A DNA stretch of 64,000 bases from Pseudoduganella flava (GTDB taxonomy: Bacteria; Pseudomonadota; Gammaproteobacteria; Burkholderiales; Burkholderiaceae_D), in contig NZ_VLKW01000001.1 in NCBI RefSeq assembly GCF_007830495.1, positions 806,001 through 870,000 on the forward strand, read 5' to 3'. The notes below the pieces were generated by a model that was not told where the DNA came from, made no database searches, and worked only from the letters and a program-made list of their open reading frames with translations. Both the position numbers and the translations under genes were made by a program. Of this stretch, positions 26,229-34,162 are shown in pieces; the first letter of the stretch is position 1; the number at the start of each line of letters is the position of its first letter.

Positions 26229-26321
26229 CGGCGGGGCCGCGGATGCTAAAATGGCAGACGCGGTTTTGCCGTCACGGCATATGATAAAGTCCGCAGATAA
26301 TAATCCTACAAGTACAGTCAG

Positions 26322-27452
26322 ATGACGAAAATTCAGGCGAAAGCGCCCAGCACGCCAGGGGAGGCGGGTCCGCAGCCGTCGCGGCGGTCCGAGAAGCCGG
26401 GCGTGCCCACGATGTCGGACGTCGCCAAACTGGCCGGCGTGTCGCCGATGACCGTGTCGCGCGTGATGAACGGCGATCCGAACGTGCGGCCGGCCACCCG
26501 CCGCAAGGTCGACGAGGCCGTGGCCGCGCTGAACTACGTGCCGAACCAGGCCGCGCGCCGGCTGGCGGGCGCACGCGCGATCCGCATCGGCTTCTTGTAC
26601 AGTAACCCGTCGGCCGGCTACCTGAGCGAATTCCTCGTCGGCCTGCTGAACCAGGCCAGCATCCACAACGTGCAGCTCGTCGTCGAGAACTGCGAAGGCG
26701 GGCAGGCGTGGGAAGCGCAGACGCGCCGGCTGATCGACAACGGCGTCGACGGCATCATCCTGCCGCCGCCGCTGTGCGATATGCGCGAGCTGATCGAGAT
26801 GATCGCGCTGGCCGACGTGCCGTCCGTGACGGTCGCATGCGGCCAGCCGGATCCGCGCGTTGGCGCCGTGTCGATCGACGACTACCATGCCGCCTACGAG
26901 ATGACGAGCCACCTGATCTCGCTGGGCCACCACCGCATCGGCTTCATCATCGGCCACCCGAACCAGACGGCATCCGCGCGCCGCCTGGACGGCTACAAGG
27001 CGGCGATCGCCGAGAAGGGCGCCGACGCCGCGCCCGAGCTGATGGTGCAGGGCATGTTCACGTACCGCTCCGGCCTCGACGCGGCGGAGTCCCTGCTGGG
27101 CCTCGAGCAGCGCCCGACGGCGATCTTCGCCAGCAACGACGACATGGCCGCGGCGACCGTCGCGATCGCCCATCGCCTGGGCCTGGACGTGCCGGGCGAC
27201 CTCACCGTCGCCGGCTTCGACGACACCGCGCTGGCGACGACGATCTGGCCCGAGCTGACGACGGTGCGCCAGCCGATCGCCCAGATGGCCGAGACGGCGG
27301 TGCAGTTCCTCGTCCGCCAGATCCGCGCCCAGCGCGACGGCACCATCCAGGAGCCGGAGCACATCGTGATGGACTTCTCGCTGATCCGCCGCCAATCCGA
27401 CGCCGCCCCGCGCCGCCGCCCCAAGCTGGCCGGAAAGTCCGGCGAAGCCTGA
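26322..27452 (+). CDS. LacI-family regulator, probable xylan/xylose repressor
   Basis: A 376-residue transcription factor. The helix-turn-helix with hinge is MSDVAKLAGVSPMTVSRVMNG (here described from residue 31), followed by NYVPNQAARRLAG and a periplasmic-binding-like sensor domain (IRIGFLYSNPSAGYL to VRQPIAQMAETAVQFL). A 30-residue polar extension precedes the HTH; no Shine-Dalgarno is seen at ATG 26322, so ATG 26412 at the HTH is an alternative. It sits at the end of the xylan gene block and a CGCTAACA site lies upstream of it. By analogy with xylose-responsive LacI repressors it likely represses the locus until xylose or an oligosaccharide binds. The ligand is inference. Confidence 0.85.
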   Translation: MTKIQAKAPSTPGEAGPQPSRRSEKPGVPTMSDVAKLAGVSPMTVSRVMNGDPNVRPATRRKVDEAVAALNYVPNQAARRLAGARAIRIGFLYSNPSAGYLSEFLVGLLNQASIHNVQLVVENCEGGQAWEAQTRRLIDNGVDGIILPPPLCDMRELIEMIALADVPSVTVACGQPDPRVGAVSIDDYHAAYEMTSHLISLGHHRIGFIIGHPNQTASARRLDGYKAAIAEKGADAAPELMVQGMFTYRSGLDAAESLLGLEQRPTAIFASNDDMAAATVAIAHRLGLDVPGDLTVAGFDDTALATTIWPELTTVRQPIAQMAETAVQFLVRQIRAQRDGTIQEPEHIVMDFSLIRRQSDAAPRRRPKLAGKSGEA

Positions 27453-27509
27453 CCCCCACCGTCTCACCCGCGCATCGCCCACGCATCGCCCGGCAGCGTT
27501 GTCGCCCCG

Positions 27510-27571
27510 CCACAGGGGACTGTCCCTCGATTCTGGAAATATTTCCAAAAACGAGGGACAGTCCCCTGTGG
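27510..27571. repeat. GGGACTGTCCC/GGAAATATTTCC hairpin, perfect copy
   Basis: Twenty-base arms (27510-27529 and 27552-27571) are exact inverses, enclosing a second palindrome GGAAATATTTCC at 27535-27546. Far longer than a terminator stem and without a T-run. Together with the next copy it fills most of the 263-bp gap between the regulator and hlyD. Confidence 0.8.
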
Positions 27572-27660
27572 CTTTTCCGCGTCACCGCGGGATGCGCTGC
27601 GCACGCGCTCACTCTGACGCGGCGTGCGGCTGGTCCTGAACCGTTGCGTGCCAACGACGC

Positions 27661-27710
27661 GGGACTGTCCCCGATTTCAGGAAATATTTCCGGATTCGAG
27701 GGACAGTCCC
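27661..27710. repeat. GGGACTGTCCC/GGAAATATTTCC hairpin, second copy
   Basis: Outer GGGACTGTCCC and GGGACAGTCCC enclose GGAAATATTTCC, as in the copy 100 bp upstream, with diverged linkers. It ends five bases from the stop codon of the HlyD gene and could also end its transcript. Confidence 0.75.
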
Positions 27711-27715
27711 TCGAT

Positions 27716-28603
27716 TCAGGCAACTTTCTTTTTCGCAGCCGGGTGCTGCGTGATCGTTACCGTGCACGTCGTGCCGGCCACCAGTTCGACGCCTTGCGGC
27801 AGCTTGTCGATGGCGATGCGCACGGGGACGCGCTGGGCCAGGCGGACCCAGTTGAACGTGGGGTTCACGTCGGCCAGCAGCTCGCGGCCCGTGGCGGCGT
27901 CGCGGTCGGTGATGCCGCGGGCGACGCTTTCGATGTGGCCCGCCAGCGCCACGCCGTCCATCAGCCGCACGTCGACGGGCGCGCCCGCTTTCAGCAGCGG
28001 CAGCCGGGTCTCTTCGAAGTAGCCCATCACATAGAACGACGCGCTGTCGATCAGTGCCAGCTTCGGCGCGCCGACGGCGGCGAAGTCGCCCGCATACACG
28101 TGCAGGTTCGTCACGTAGCCGGTGACGGGGGCGCGCACCACGGTGCGGTGCAGGTTCAGCTCCGCCAGATGCTTCGCGGCGGCCGCGGCGCGGTACTGGG
28201 CCGATGCCGTGCCCACCGCATACTCGGCCGACTCGCGGCTCTCGGCCGAGATCACGGCGGCATCCAGCGCGGCGCGTCGTTTCGCTTCGCTGCCGCGGCG
28301 GGTCTTCTCGACCTGCTGGGCGGCCAGCGCGGCGTCGGCGGTGGCGAGGGCGTTCTCGTAACGTTCGCTGTCGACGACGAACAGCACGTCGCCCTTGTGC
28401 ACCAGCTGGTTGTCGTGCACGCGCACCTCGGTGACGATGCCGGCCACGTCGGCACTGATCGTCACCACGTCGGCCTTCACGCGGGCGTCGCGCGTCCACG
28501 GCGATTCCATGTAGTGGTCCCATCCCGCCTTGCCGGCGTACAGCGCGGCGCTGGCGAGCAGCAGGGTGGCGAGGATGCGAAAGAGTTTGACGGCAAGGGT
28601 CAC
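27716..28603 (-). CDS. HlyD/AaeA-type membrane fusion protein
   Basis: A 295-residue periplasmic adaptor. One N-terminal membrane segment (LFRILATLLLASAALYAG) is followed by a biotinyl-lipoyl half (IVTEVRVHDNQLVHKGDVLFVVD), an alpha-hairpin (about residues 75-125), the second lipoyl half (VVRAPVTGYVTNLHVYAGDF) and a beta-barrel. It would bridge the FUSC pump and the outer membrane NodT channel. The start is a GTG at 28603 (VTLAVKLF); the in-frame sequence further upstream overlaps the DUF1656 gene and is not plausible. The gene order DUF1656-HlyD next to FUSC is that of the AaeXAB aromatic carboxylic acid exporter. Confidence 0.85.
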   Translation of the reverse strand: MTLAVKLFRILATLLLASAALYAGKAGWDHYMESPWTRDARVKADVVTISADVAGIVTEVRVHDNQLVHKGDVLFVVDSERYENALATADAALAAQQVEKTRRGSEAKRRAALDAAVISAESRESAEYAVGTASAQYRAAAAAKHLAELNLHRTVVRAPVTGYVTNLHVYAGDFAAVGAPKLALIDSASFYVMGYFEETRLPLLKAGAPVDVRLMDGVALAGHIESVARGITDRDAATGRELLADVNPTFNWVRLAQRVPVRIAIDKLPQGVELVAGTTCTVTITQHPAAKKKVA

Positions 28604-28641
28604 GGCAGGTGTTCCGGTCGAAGGTTGAAGGTTGAAGAAGG

Positions 28642-28842
28642 TTATTGGTACAGCCAGGCGGTGAGGCCGCCGAAGATGCAGACGAACAGCGCCAGGCGCG
28701 CCAGCGCCGGGTGCCACAGGCGCCGGTAGATGCCGGTGGCGACGAGCAGCCGGTCCAGCACGCCCTGCAGCAGCGCGCTGGCCAGGAACAGCGGAAGCAG
28801 CGTCGGGATCAGGATGCCGAAGATCGACAGTTCACGAGGCAT
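28642..28842 (-). CDS. DUF1656 small membrane protein (AaeX-like)
   Basis: A 66-residue protein with two hydrophobic segments (ILIPTLLPLFLASALLQGVL and LALFVCIFGGLTAWL) and the DUF1656 signature MPRELSIFGI. It is the small subunit that accompanies FUSC/HlyD exporters; its biochemical role is not established. The start overlaps the end of the FUSC gene by 11 bases, so translation is coupled. Confidence 0.85.
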   Translation of the reverse strand: MPRELSIFGILIPTLLPLFLASALLQGVLDRLLVATGIYRRLWHPALARLALFVCIFGGLTAWLYQ

Positions 28843-30973
28843 GGATAACTCCGGTAAGGGGATAGGTCGGTGGCGGCAGCTGGTCCTGCAGCGACGTGTG
28901 GATCGAATGCAGCGCGGTCAGCGCGGCGCGCAGGCTGGACGGATCGTCCGCCAGCGCGGTACGCACGGCCGGGCCGGCGGCCTGCAAGGCGGCGACGGCG
29001 GCGCGGCACGACGGCTCGCCCGGCACGCGCAGGTAGTCGGCCACGGCACGCAATGCCGGATCCAGCGCGGCATCCGCACCGGTGGCACGCGCCAGCGCGC
29101 GCAGCTCGATGACGGCATGCCCCAGCTCCAGCAACGTCAGGCCCTGCCGCACGACGGCACGCGCCTCGGGCGACGGCGCCGGGCCGGCGGCCGCGTTCAG
29201 TTGCGACAGCAGGTCGCGCACCCGGTTGTCGAAGCGGTGCCGCAGCCGCGCACCCTGGCCGCGCAGCCGCGCCGTGCAGGCGGACAGCGCCTCGCGCCAC
29301 AATGCCGCGGCCACGTGCGTGCGGTTGCCCATCGTATGCTCGGGCAGCACGACGGTGAAGATCAGGTACGCGAGCACCACGCCGCCCGTCTGCGCGAACA
29401 GCGAATTCATGACGACGCCCGCGTCGTAGTTGACCAGGTGCTGCGGCGCCAGGAACTGGCTGCTCAGCATCGCCATGCCGATGCCGATGCCGGCCCGCTT
29501 CGGATCGCTCGTCAGCCACCCCGCAAGGCACAGCAGCGGCGCGGTGGCCAGCATCAACATCGGGAAGCCGTCGGCGCGCGCCAGCAGCAGGAACACCGTC
29601 GCATACGTCAGCGGCGCGCCGATCACAAAGCCCGTCAGCACCTGCTTGATCATCGCCGTCGGCCGCGGCGAGCCGGAAGCGAGCGCGCAGAAGATCGTGG
29701 ACATCAACAGCGCGTTGGACAGCTGCGGCCACGCCAGCCAGTACCACAGCGTGGCACCGCACAAGAGCGCGATCGCGGCGCGCGCACCGCTGGCCGCCAC
29801 GATGCCGGGCGGCGTCTTCGGCGCATACGCCTGCGGCTCGCTGACCTGCATCCGTTTTTTTTGCGCGAGGCCGTGATAGATGCCGACGAACGTCACCAGA
29901 TGGCGGGCAAAGCGCTCGGCCAGTTCGACCGCCGTGTCGAAGTCGATGCGCAGGCGCTCGTCGCCCGGCGGCAGTTGCGTGCGCGCGCTTTCGGCCTGCT
30001 GCGCCAGCGCGGCGGGCAGCATGTCGATCGGGGCACCTGCGATGCTGCCGCTTTGCGCCAACGCGCCGCCCAGTGCCTGCGCCAGCAGCGCTTCGAGTGG
30101 TGCCACCAGCGCCGGCACGGGCGAGGCGGCGCCGGTGCGCATGCGGTGCAGCAGCCGGTGCAAGGTGTAGAACGTCGTCAGCGCTGCCATGAACGCCTCG
30201 TTGAACGCATGCAGCTGGCGCGTCTGCGCGCGGCCCAGGCCAGCCTCGAAGAAGGCGGCGGCGCGGCCCGATTCCAGCGCGGCGATGTCGGCGGCGAAGC
30301 GCAGGTGGTTCAGTTCCGCTTCGGCGGGCGGCAGCCGGTGTTCCAGCACCTGGCGGCAGAAACCGAGGAAGCGCTCATAGCGCGCCTGCACGGTGCGCAG
30401 CACCTGCGGGCCGTGCGCGCGCGGCAGCAGCACGTCGTGCACGGTGATCGCCACCAGCACGCCGAGCCCCACTTCGGTGGCGCGCGTGACGGCCAGCGCA
30501 AACACATTGGCCGGGTTGTCCAGCGCCGGCACGGCGATCATGCATGCCGTGTACCCGGCCAGCACGAAGCTGTAGGACTGCTGGTTGCGGTGCATCGCGG
30601 CGCCGGCCGTGCACAGCGCGATCCACAGCGCGAGGCCGGCAAACAGGGGCGGCGCCTGCTGCGGGAACAGCGCCACCAGGGTCAGCGCCGCCGTGCAGCC
30701 GACCACGGTGCCCAACAGGCGGTACAGCGCCTTCTCGAGCACCATGCCGGACGAGGGCAGCGCCAGCACGAACGTCGTCGCCACGGCCGTCAACGGCGCA
30801 TCGAGGCCGAGGCGCAGTGCCAGCCACAGCGCGCCATACGCCGCCGCCAGCATGCGCACGACGAACAGCAGGCGTTCGCCGTCGGCCGCGACCCAGCCTT
30901 GCAGGGCGCGGCGCGTGGCACCGGTAAGGTGGGACAGGCGGGATGTGGGAGGTGCTGCGGAGTCGGGTGTCAT
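28832..30973 (-). CDS. FUSC-family inner-membrane efflux transporter (AaeB-like)
   Basis: A 713-residue transporter. Two membrane blocks, each with several hydrophobic segments (about residues 35-180, starting FVVRMLAAAYGALWLALRL, and about 385-540, starting ARAAIALLCGATLWYW), are each followed by a long soluble helical domain. This is the AaeB/FUSC architecture, which exports aromatic carboxylic acids such as p-hydroxybenzoate and hydroxycinnamates or, in relatives, antibiotics such as fusaric acid. It lies 37 bases after the MarR gene and overlaps DUF1656. With HlyD and NodT it completes a tripartite system. Substrate is not readable from sequence. Confidence 0.87.
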   Translation of the reverse strand: MTPDSAAPPTSRLSHLTGATRRALQGWVAADGERLLFVVRMLAAAYGALWLALRLGLDAPLTAVATTFVLALPSSGMVLEKALYRLLGTVVGCTAALTLVALFPQQAPPLFAGLALWIALCTAGAAMHRNQQSYSFVLAGYTACMIAVPALDNPANVFALAVTRATEVGLGVLVAITVHDVLLPRAHGPQVLRTVQARYERFLGFCRQVLEHRLPPAEAELNHLRFAADIAALESGRAAAFFEAGLGRAQTRQLHAFNEAFMAALTTFYTLHRLLHRMRTGAASPVPALVAPLEALLAQALGGALAQSGSIAGAPIDMLPAALAQQAESARTQLPPGDERLRIDFDTAVELAERFARHLVTFVGIYHGLAQKKRMQVSEPQAYAPKTPPGIVAASGARAAIALLCGATLWYWLAWPQLSNALLMSTIFCALASGSPRPTAMIKQVLTGFVIGAPLTYATVFLLLARADGFPMLMLATAPLLCLAGWLTSDPKRAGIGIGMAMLSSQFLAPQHLVNYDAGVVMNSLFAQTGGVVLAYLIFTVVLPEHTMGNRTHVAAALWREALSACTARLRGQGARLRHRFDNRVRDLLSQLNAAAGPAPSPEARAVVRQGLTLLELGHAVIELRALARATGADAALDPALRAVADYLRVPGEPSCRAAVAALQAAGPAVRTALADDPSSLRAALTALHSIHTSLQDQLPPPTYPLTGVIHAS

Positions 30974-31010
30974 CGTTCTTCACGCGACCCCGACGCGAGG
31001 AGGGAGCCGC

Positions 31011-31505
31011 TTAGGTGTTGTCCAAGTTTTCCAGCTGCCGGGCGAACAGCTGTTCCTGCAGCCGGATGTCTTCCGGCGTGAATCCGTCATACGCGCGCGT
31101 CGTGCGCCGCCACACTTCGGGCATCACCTGTTCGATCAGCCGGCGGCCGTTGTCGGTCAGCGAGATCATCACGCAGCGGCGGTCGCCCGGGCGGTTGCCG
31201 CGCGCGACGAGGCCCTGCGCTTCGAGGTCGTTGCAGACCCGCGTCAGGTTGGCGGGCTTTTCCATGCAGGCTTCGCCCAGCGCCGACGCGGTCGACGTCT
31301 CGTTGTCCGAGCCGTACAGCACGGCGAGTACCATGTAGCTGGCATCGACCAGGTCGTACTTGCGCAGTGCCGCGTTCGACAGGTCCTTGATCCGCTTTTG
31401 CACGTGGTACGTCATGCGAAGCAGCCGCATCAGGTCTTCCGGGAAGTCCGGATTCCTGCCACGGATGTTCTTCAGGCGCTTGTTGGTCGCGTCAAAACTG
31501 CTCAT
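31011..31505 (-). CDS. MarR-family transcriptional regulator
   Basis: A 164-residue winged-helix regulator. The DNA-binding region runs from TASALGEACMEKPANLTRVCNDLEAQGLV to the wing RGNRPGDRRCVMISLTDNGR. Helices at both ends form the dimer interface. ATG 31505 is preceded by CAGGAG at good spacing. The gene lies inside the efflux cluster, between nodT and the FUSC gene, all on the minus strand. MarR proteins commonly repress pumps and release DNA when a phenolic ligand binds, so control of this cluster is likely. No clear palindrome was found in the short 70-bp gap upstream. Confidence 0.85.
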   Translation of the reverse strand: MSSFDATNKRLKNIRGRNPDFPEDLMRLLRMTYHVQKRIKDLSNAALRKYDLVDASYMVLAVLYGSDNETSTASALGEACMEKPANLTRVCNDLEAQGLVARGNRPGDRRCVMISLTDNGRRLIEQVMPEVWRRTTRAYDGFTPEDIRLQEQLFARQLENLDNT

Positions 31506-31575
31506 CGGCGCACTCCTGTGCAATAAATCGATAACAGCCTGATTGTACTAGGGGTTGCACAACGGTAAATTGTTT

Positions 31576-33000
31576 TTAGATGCCATCCTCCAGCCTGACA
31601 CCACCCCCCAGCGCAGCCATCAGGCTCGCATAATTGTCCAGCCGCTCGCTTTCCACGCGCAGCAATTGATCTTCTTCGCCCAGCAGGAGAAGCTGCGCCT
31701 GCAAGGCGTTCATGGCATCCGTGACACCCGCCCGGTAGGCCTGCTCGGCCAAGTCGTGGGCCCGTTTCGCCGTCACCAGCGCATGCTCCGCGAGGCGTTG
31801 TTGTTCGTTACAGGACTGTATCTTCGCTACAACATTCGCGACGTCCGCCAGCGCCTGCACCACCGTGGCGTTGTACTGCTCGACGGCGCCGTCGTACGCG
31901 GCCGTGTCGGCCGTCAGCGCGCTGCGCAGCCGTCCCCCTTCGAACACCGGCAGGGTCAATGCCGGCGTCACGCCCAGCGTGCGGGCGGACGGCTCGAGGA
32001 AGCGGGAAAAGCCGAACGACTGCAGGCCCGCGAACGCGATCAGGTTGATGTTCGGGTAGAACGCCGCCCGTGCCGCATCGATGCGCCGGTCCGCCGCCTC
32101 GACGCGCCAGCGCATCGCCGCGATATCGGGCCGGCGGCCCACCAGTTCGGCCGGCAGCGCCGACGGCAAGCCCGGCATCTTGTCCAGGGCCGGCGCTGGC
32201 CGGGCGATCGTTTCCGTCTCGCCCGGTCCCTTGCCGACCAGTGCCGCCAGCTGGTTGCGCAGCAGCGCGATCGATTCGCCGATCGCCTCGTGCTCGCGCC
32301 GGCCAGCCGGCAACGTGTTTTCCACCGTCGCCACGTCGATGCCGCTGGCCAGGCCGGCCGCTTCGCGCCGGCGCACGATGTCGAGGATGCGGCGGCGTTC
32401 GGCCAGGCTGGCCGCGACGCTGTCCTGCTGCGCATGCCGGTACCACAGCTGCAGGTAGGTGCGCACGACGGCCGTCTGCAACGTCAGCCTGGCCATCTGC
32501 GCCTCGGCCGCGGCTACGCGGGCATCGCCCAGCGCGGCGGCCAGCGTGTCGTGATGGCGGCCCCACAGGTCCAGGTCGTAGGAGCCGTTCAATGTCGCCG
32601 TGTTGTACCAGGCCCAGTTACCGGCCAGCGGCGCCGGGACGGAGCCGTGGGCGGGGAAGCGTTCGCGCGTCGTGCTGACGTTGGCATCCACGTGCGGCTC
32701 GCCCGCCGCGGACACGACGCCGGCCAGCGCGGCAGCCTGCCGCACGCGCGCCTGCGCCGCCTTCAGGCTGGGATTGTCGGCTAGCGCCGCTTCGACCAGC
32801 CGGTCCAGCTGCGGATCGCCATAGGCCTGCCACCATTGCTCGTCGGGCCAGTGGGCGTCCTGCGCAACGGCGCTTTCGATCGCCTTGCCCGCGGCCAGGT
32901 CGGCGGCGGGCAGCACGCGCGACGCAGGCTTGATATGGCCCATGTCCGCACAGCCGGCCAGCAGCAGCGCCACCGCGGCGGCGATCGCAACACGCTTCAT
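31576..33000 (-). CDS. NodT-family outer-membrane efflux lipoprotein
   Basis: A 474-residue TolC-like channel. The N-terminal lipoprotein signal ends in the lipobox LLAGC (Cys17). The two OEP repeats are visible as long helical stretches, with LDLWGRHHDTLAAALGDARVAAAEAQMARLTL in the first half (residues about 140-175) and LPVFEGGRLRSALTADTA in the second. ELVGRRPDIAAMRWRVEAADRRI is a NodT family phrase. It provides the outer-membrane exit duct for the adjacent HlyD/FUSC pair. It starts 3 bases after the DUF4148 gene and may be co-transcribed through marR and the pump genes. Confidence 0.9.
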   Translation of the reverse strand: MKRVAIAAAVALLLAGCADMGHIKPASRVLPAADLAAGKAIESAVAQDAHWPDEQWWQAYGDPQLDRLVEAALADNPSLKAAQARVRQAAALAGVVSAAGEPHVDANVSTTRERFPAHGSVPAPLAGNWAWYNTATLNGSYDLDLWGRHHDTLAAALGDARVAAAEAQMARLTLQTAVVRTYLQLWYRHAQQDSVAASLAERRRILDIVRRREAAGLASGIDVATVENTLPAGRREHEAIGESIALLRNQLAALVGKGPGETETIARPAPALDKMPGLPSALPAELVGRRPDIAAMRWRVEAADRRIDAARAAFYPNINLIAFAGLQSFGFSRFLEPSARTLGVTPALTLPVFEGGRLRSALTADTAAYDGAVEQYNATVVQALADVANVVAKIQSCNEQQRLAEHALVTAKRAHDLAEQAYRAGVTDAMNALQAQLLLLGEEDQLLRVESERLDNYASLMAALGGGVRLEDGI

Positions 33001-33003
33001 TGC

Positions 33004-33273
33004 TTAGCGGGCGACTTGCTGCTTCGTGCGCGCGACATCCATGTCGGCTTCGGTCTCGATCAGCGTGCCGTTGCGGCGCGCTTCGATGACCTGGGCTTGC
33101 ACCTGCTCGCGGGTCAGGCCACGAGACTGCGCGACCGGCGCGGCTTGCGGCGCCTGCGTGGCGGTCACGGCGGTGGTGGCGGTAGCGGTGGCGGCGGCCG
33201 GTTCCTCGGCACCAAAAGCGGCGCCGGCAGTTGCCAGGGCCAGTGCGGCGATAACGTAGTAAGCGGTTTTCAT
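33004..33273 (-). CDS. DUF4148-type small exported protein
   Basis: An 89-residue periplasmic protein: signal peptide (MKTAYYVIAALALATAGAAFGA), an alanine/threonine-rich linker, and the DUF4148 motif LTREQVQAQVIEARRNGTLIETEADMDVAR in the C-terminal half. Such proteins are frequent in Burkholderiales; no function is known. Two adjacent ATGs (33276 and 33273) follow GGAGA; the second has better spacing. It is the first gene of the efflux block on the minus strand. Confidence 0.8.
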   Translation of the reverse strand: MKTAYYVIAALALATAGAAFGAEEPAAATATATTAVTATQAPQAAPVAQSRGLTREQVQAQVIEARRNGTLIETEADMDVARTKQQVAR

Positions 33274-33411
33274 CATGTTCTCCAAGTGGTTGATGACCAT
33301 GCACACAGTATACCAATGAATTATACATTAGTGAAATAACGAGTTCGGATATGTGCAATACAGAAATAAGATGAGAAGGGGATGCACTGCGGCGTTGCCG
33401 TGCCAATTGCC

Positions 33412-33522
33412 GAGCTTGTGTCACTGGTGCCAGGCACCGGTGACACAAGCTCATCTGCAATGCGCGGCGGAGTGTCCCCTGGTGCCTGGCAGTCGGGCCA
33501 TGGCCCGACGGGGCACGAGCCC
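33412..33522. repeat. two tandem GAGCTTGTGTC-arm hairpins in a 400-bp gene-free gap
   Basis: Unit 1 (33412-33452) pairs GAGCTTGTGTCACTGGTGCC with its inverse with one mismatch. Unit 2 (from 33470) has worn arms, an inner GGTGCCTGGCA and a perfect 18-bp palindrome GTCGGGCCATGGCCCGAC at 33492-33509. Both are followed by CATCTGC..TGCGCGG. Apart from these and the likely DUF4148 promoter, bases 33277-33680 show nothing else. Confidence 0.75.
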
Positions 33523-33680
33523 ATCTGCGCTGCGCGGTGAACATGTCTGAGAGGCTGATACTGCCGGCGGTCGAGCGCGTGGCGCGTTGCTGGCGGGCGT
33601 GAAGTGCGACGCCGTTCCACACGCGCTGTTAGAGTAATTGCAAGGCCGCGCCTGCGGCGATGCAATCCAAGGAGGCTATC

Positions 33681-34091
33681 ATGTCCGGCAACAGTACTCT
33701 CGATCCCGACAACTTCCCCGAACTGCCCGACCGGGTCCTGGGCAAGGGGCACGCCACCGGCGCGCTCGGTCCTTCCGACACGTCCGATTCCGGCAGCGAC
33801 GTGCAGGGCGGCTCCGGCCTGGCCCAGCAGATCGAGGAAAACAATCTCGCTGGCGGCACCAATGAGGATATCGACCAGAGCACGGCGGGCGGCACGGCCG
33901 GCCCGGACGTCGGCGATGCGGACCTCGACAGCGATACCGACGCCGGCGGCACCGGCGAACGCGCCACGGTCGGCCGCGACACGACGGCGCGCGATGGCGC
34001 CGACATCGGCGTCGACCACATCGAAACGATCCCGTTCACCGGTGAGGACATCGATCCCGCCGAGCTGGACGACATCGAACGGGGCGCCTGA
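33681..34091 (+). CDS. acidic, glycine-rich hypothetical protein
   Basis: A 136-residue protein that I do not assign to a family. It is strongly acidic and rich in Gly, Asp and Thr, with almost no hydrophobic core, no signal peptide and no cysteine; it is probably disordered. Short related phrases recur (GGTNEDIDQS, GGTAGPDVGD, GGTGERATVG), spaced about 16-20 residues. The C-terminus IPFTGEDIDPAELDDIERGA is the most ordered-looking part. AAGGAGG precedes ATG 33681 at ideal spacing and a strong terminator follows, so it is a real single-gene unit. No neighbour hints at its role. Confidence 0.7.
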   Translation: MSGNSTLDPDNFPELPDRVLGKGHATGALGPSDTSDSGSDVQGGSGLAQQIEENNLAGGTNEDIDQSTAGGTAGPDVGDADLDSDTDAGGTGERATVGRDTTARDGADIGVDHIETIPFTGEDIDPAELDDIERGA

Positions 34092-34111
34092 GTTCCGGCT
34101 CCCCCAATGAA

Positions 34112-34142
34112 AACGGGGCCTTCGCGGCCCCGTTTTTTTTTA
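34112..34142 (+). terminator. rho-independent terminator
   Basis: A 9-bp stem AACGGGGCC/GGCCCCGTT with a 5-base loop is followed by eight or more T. It ends the acidic hypothetical gene. On the other strand a short T-run also follows, so it may serve the converging MFS gene. Confidence 0.9.
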
Positions 34143-34162
34143 TACCGTTTACAGCGTTTTCA

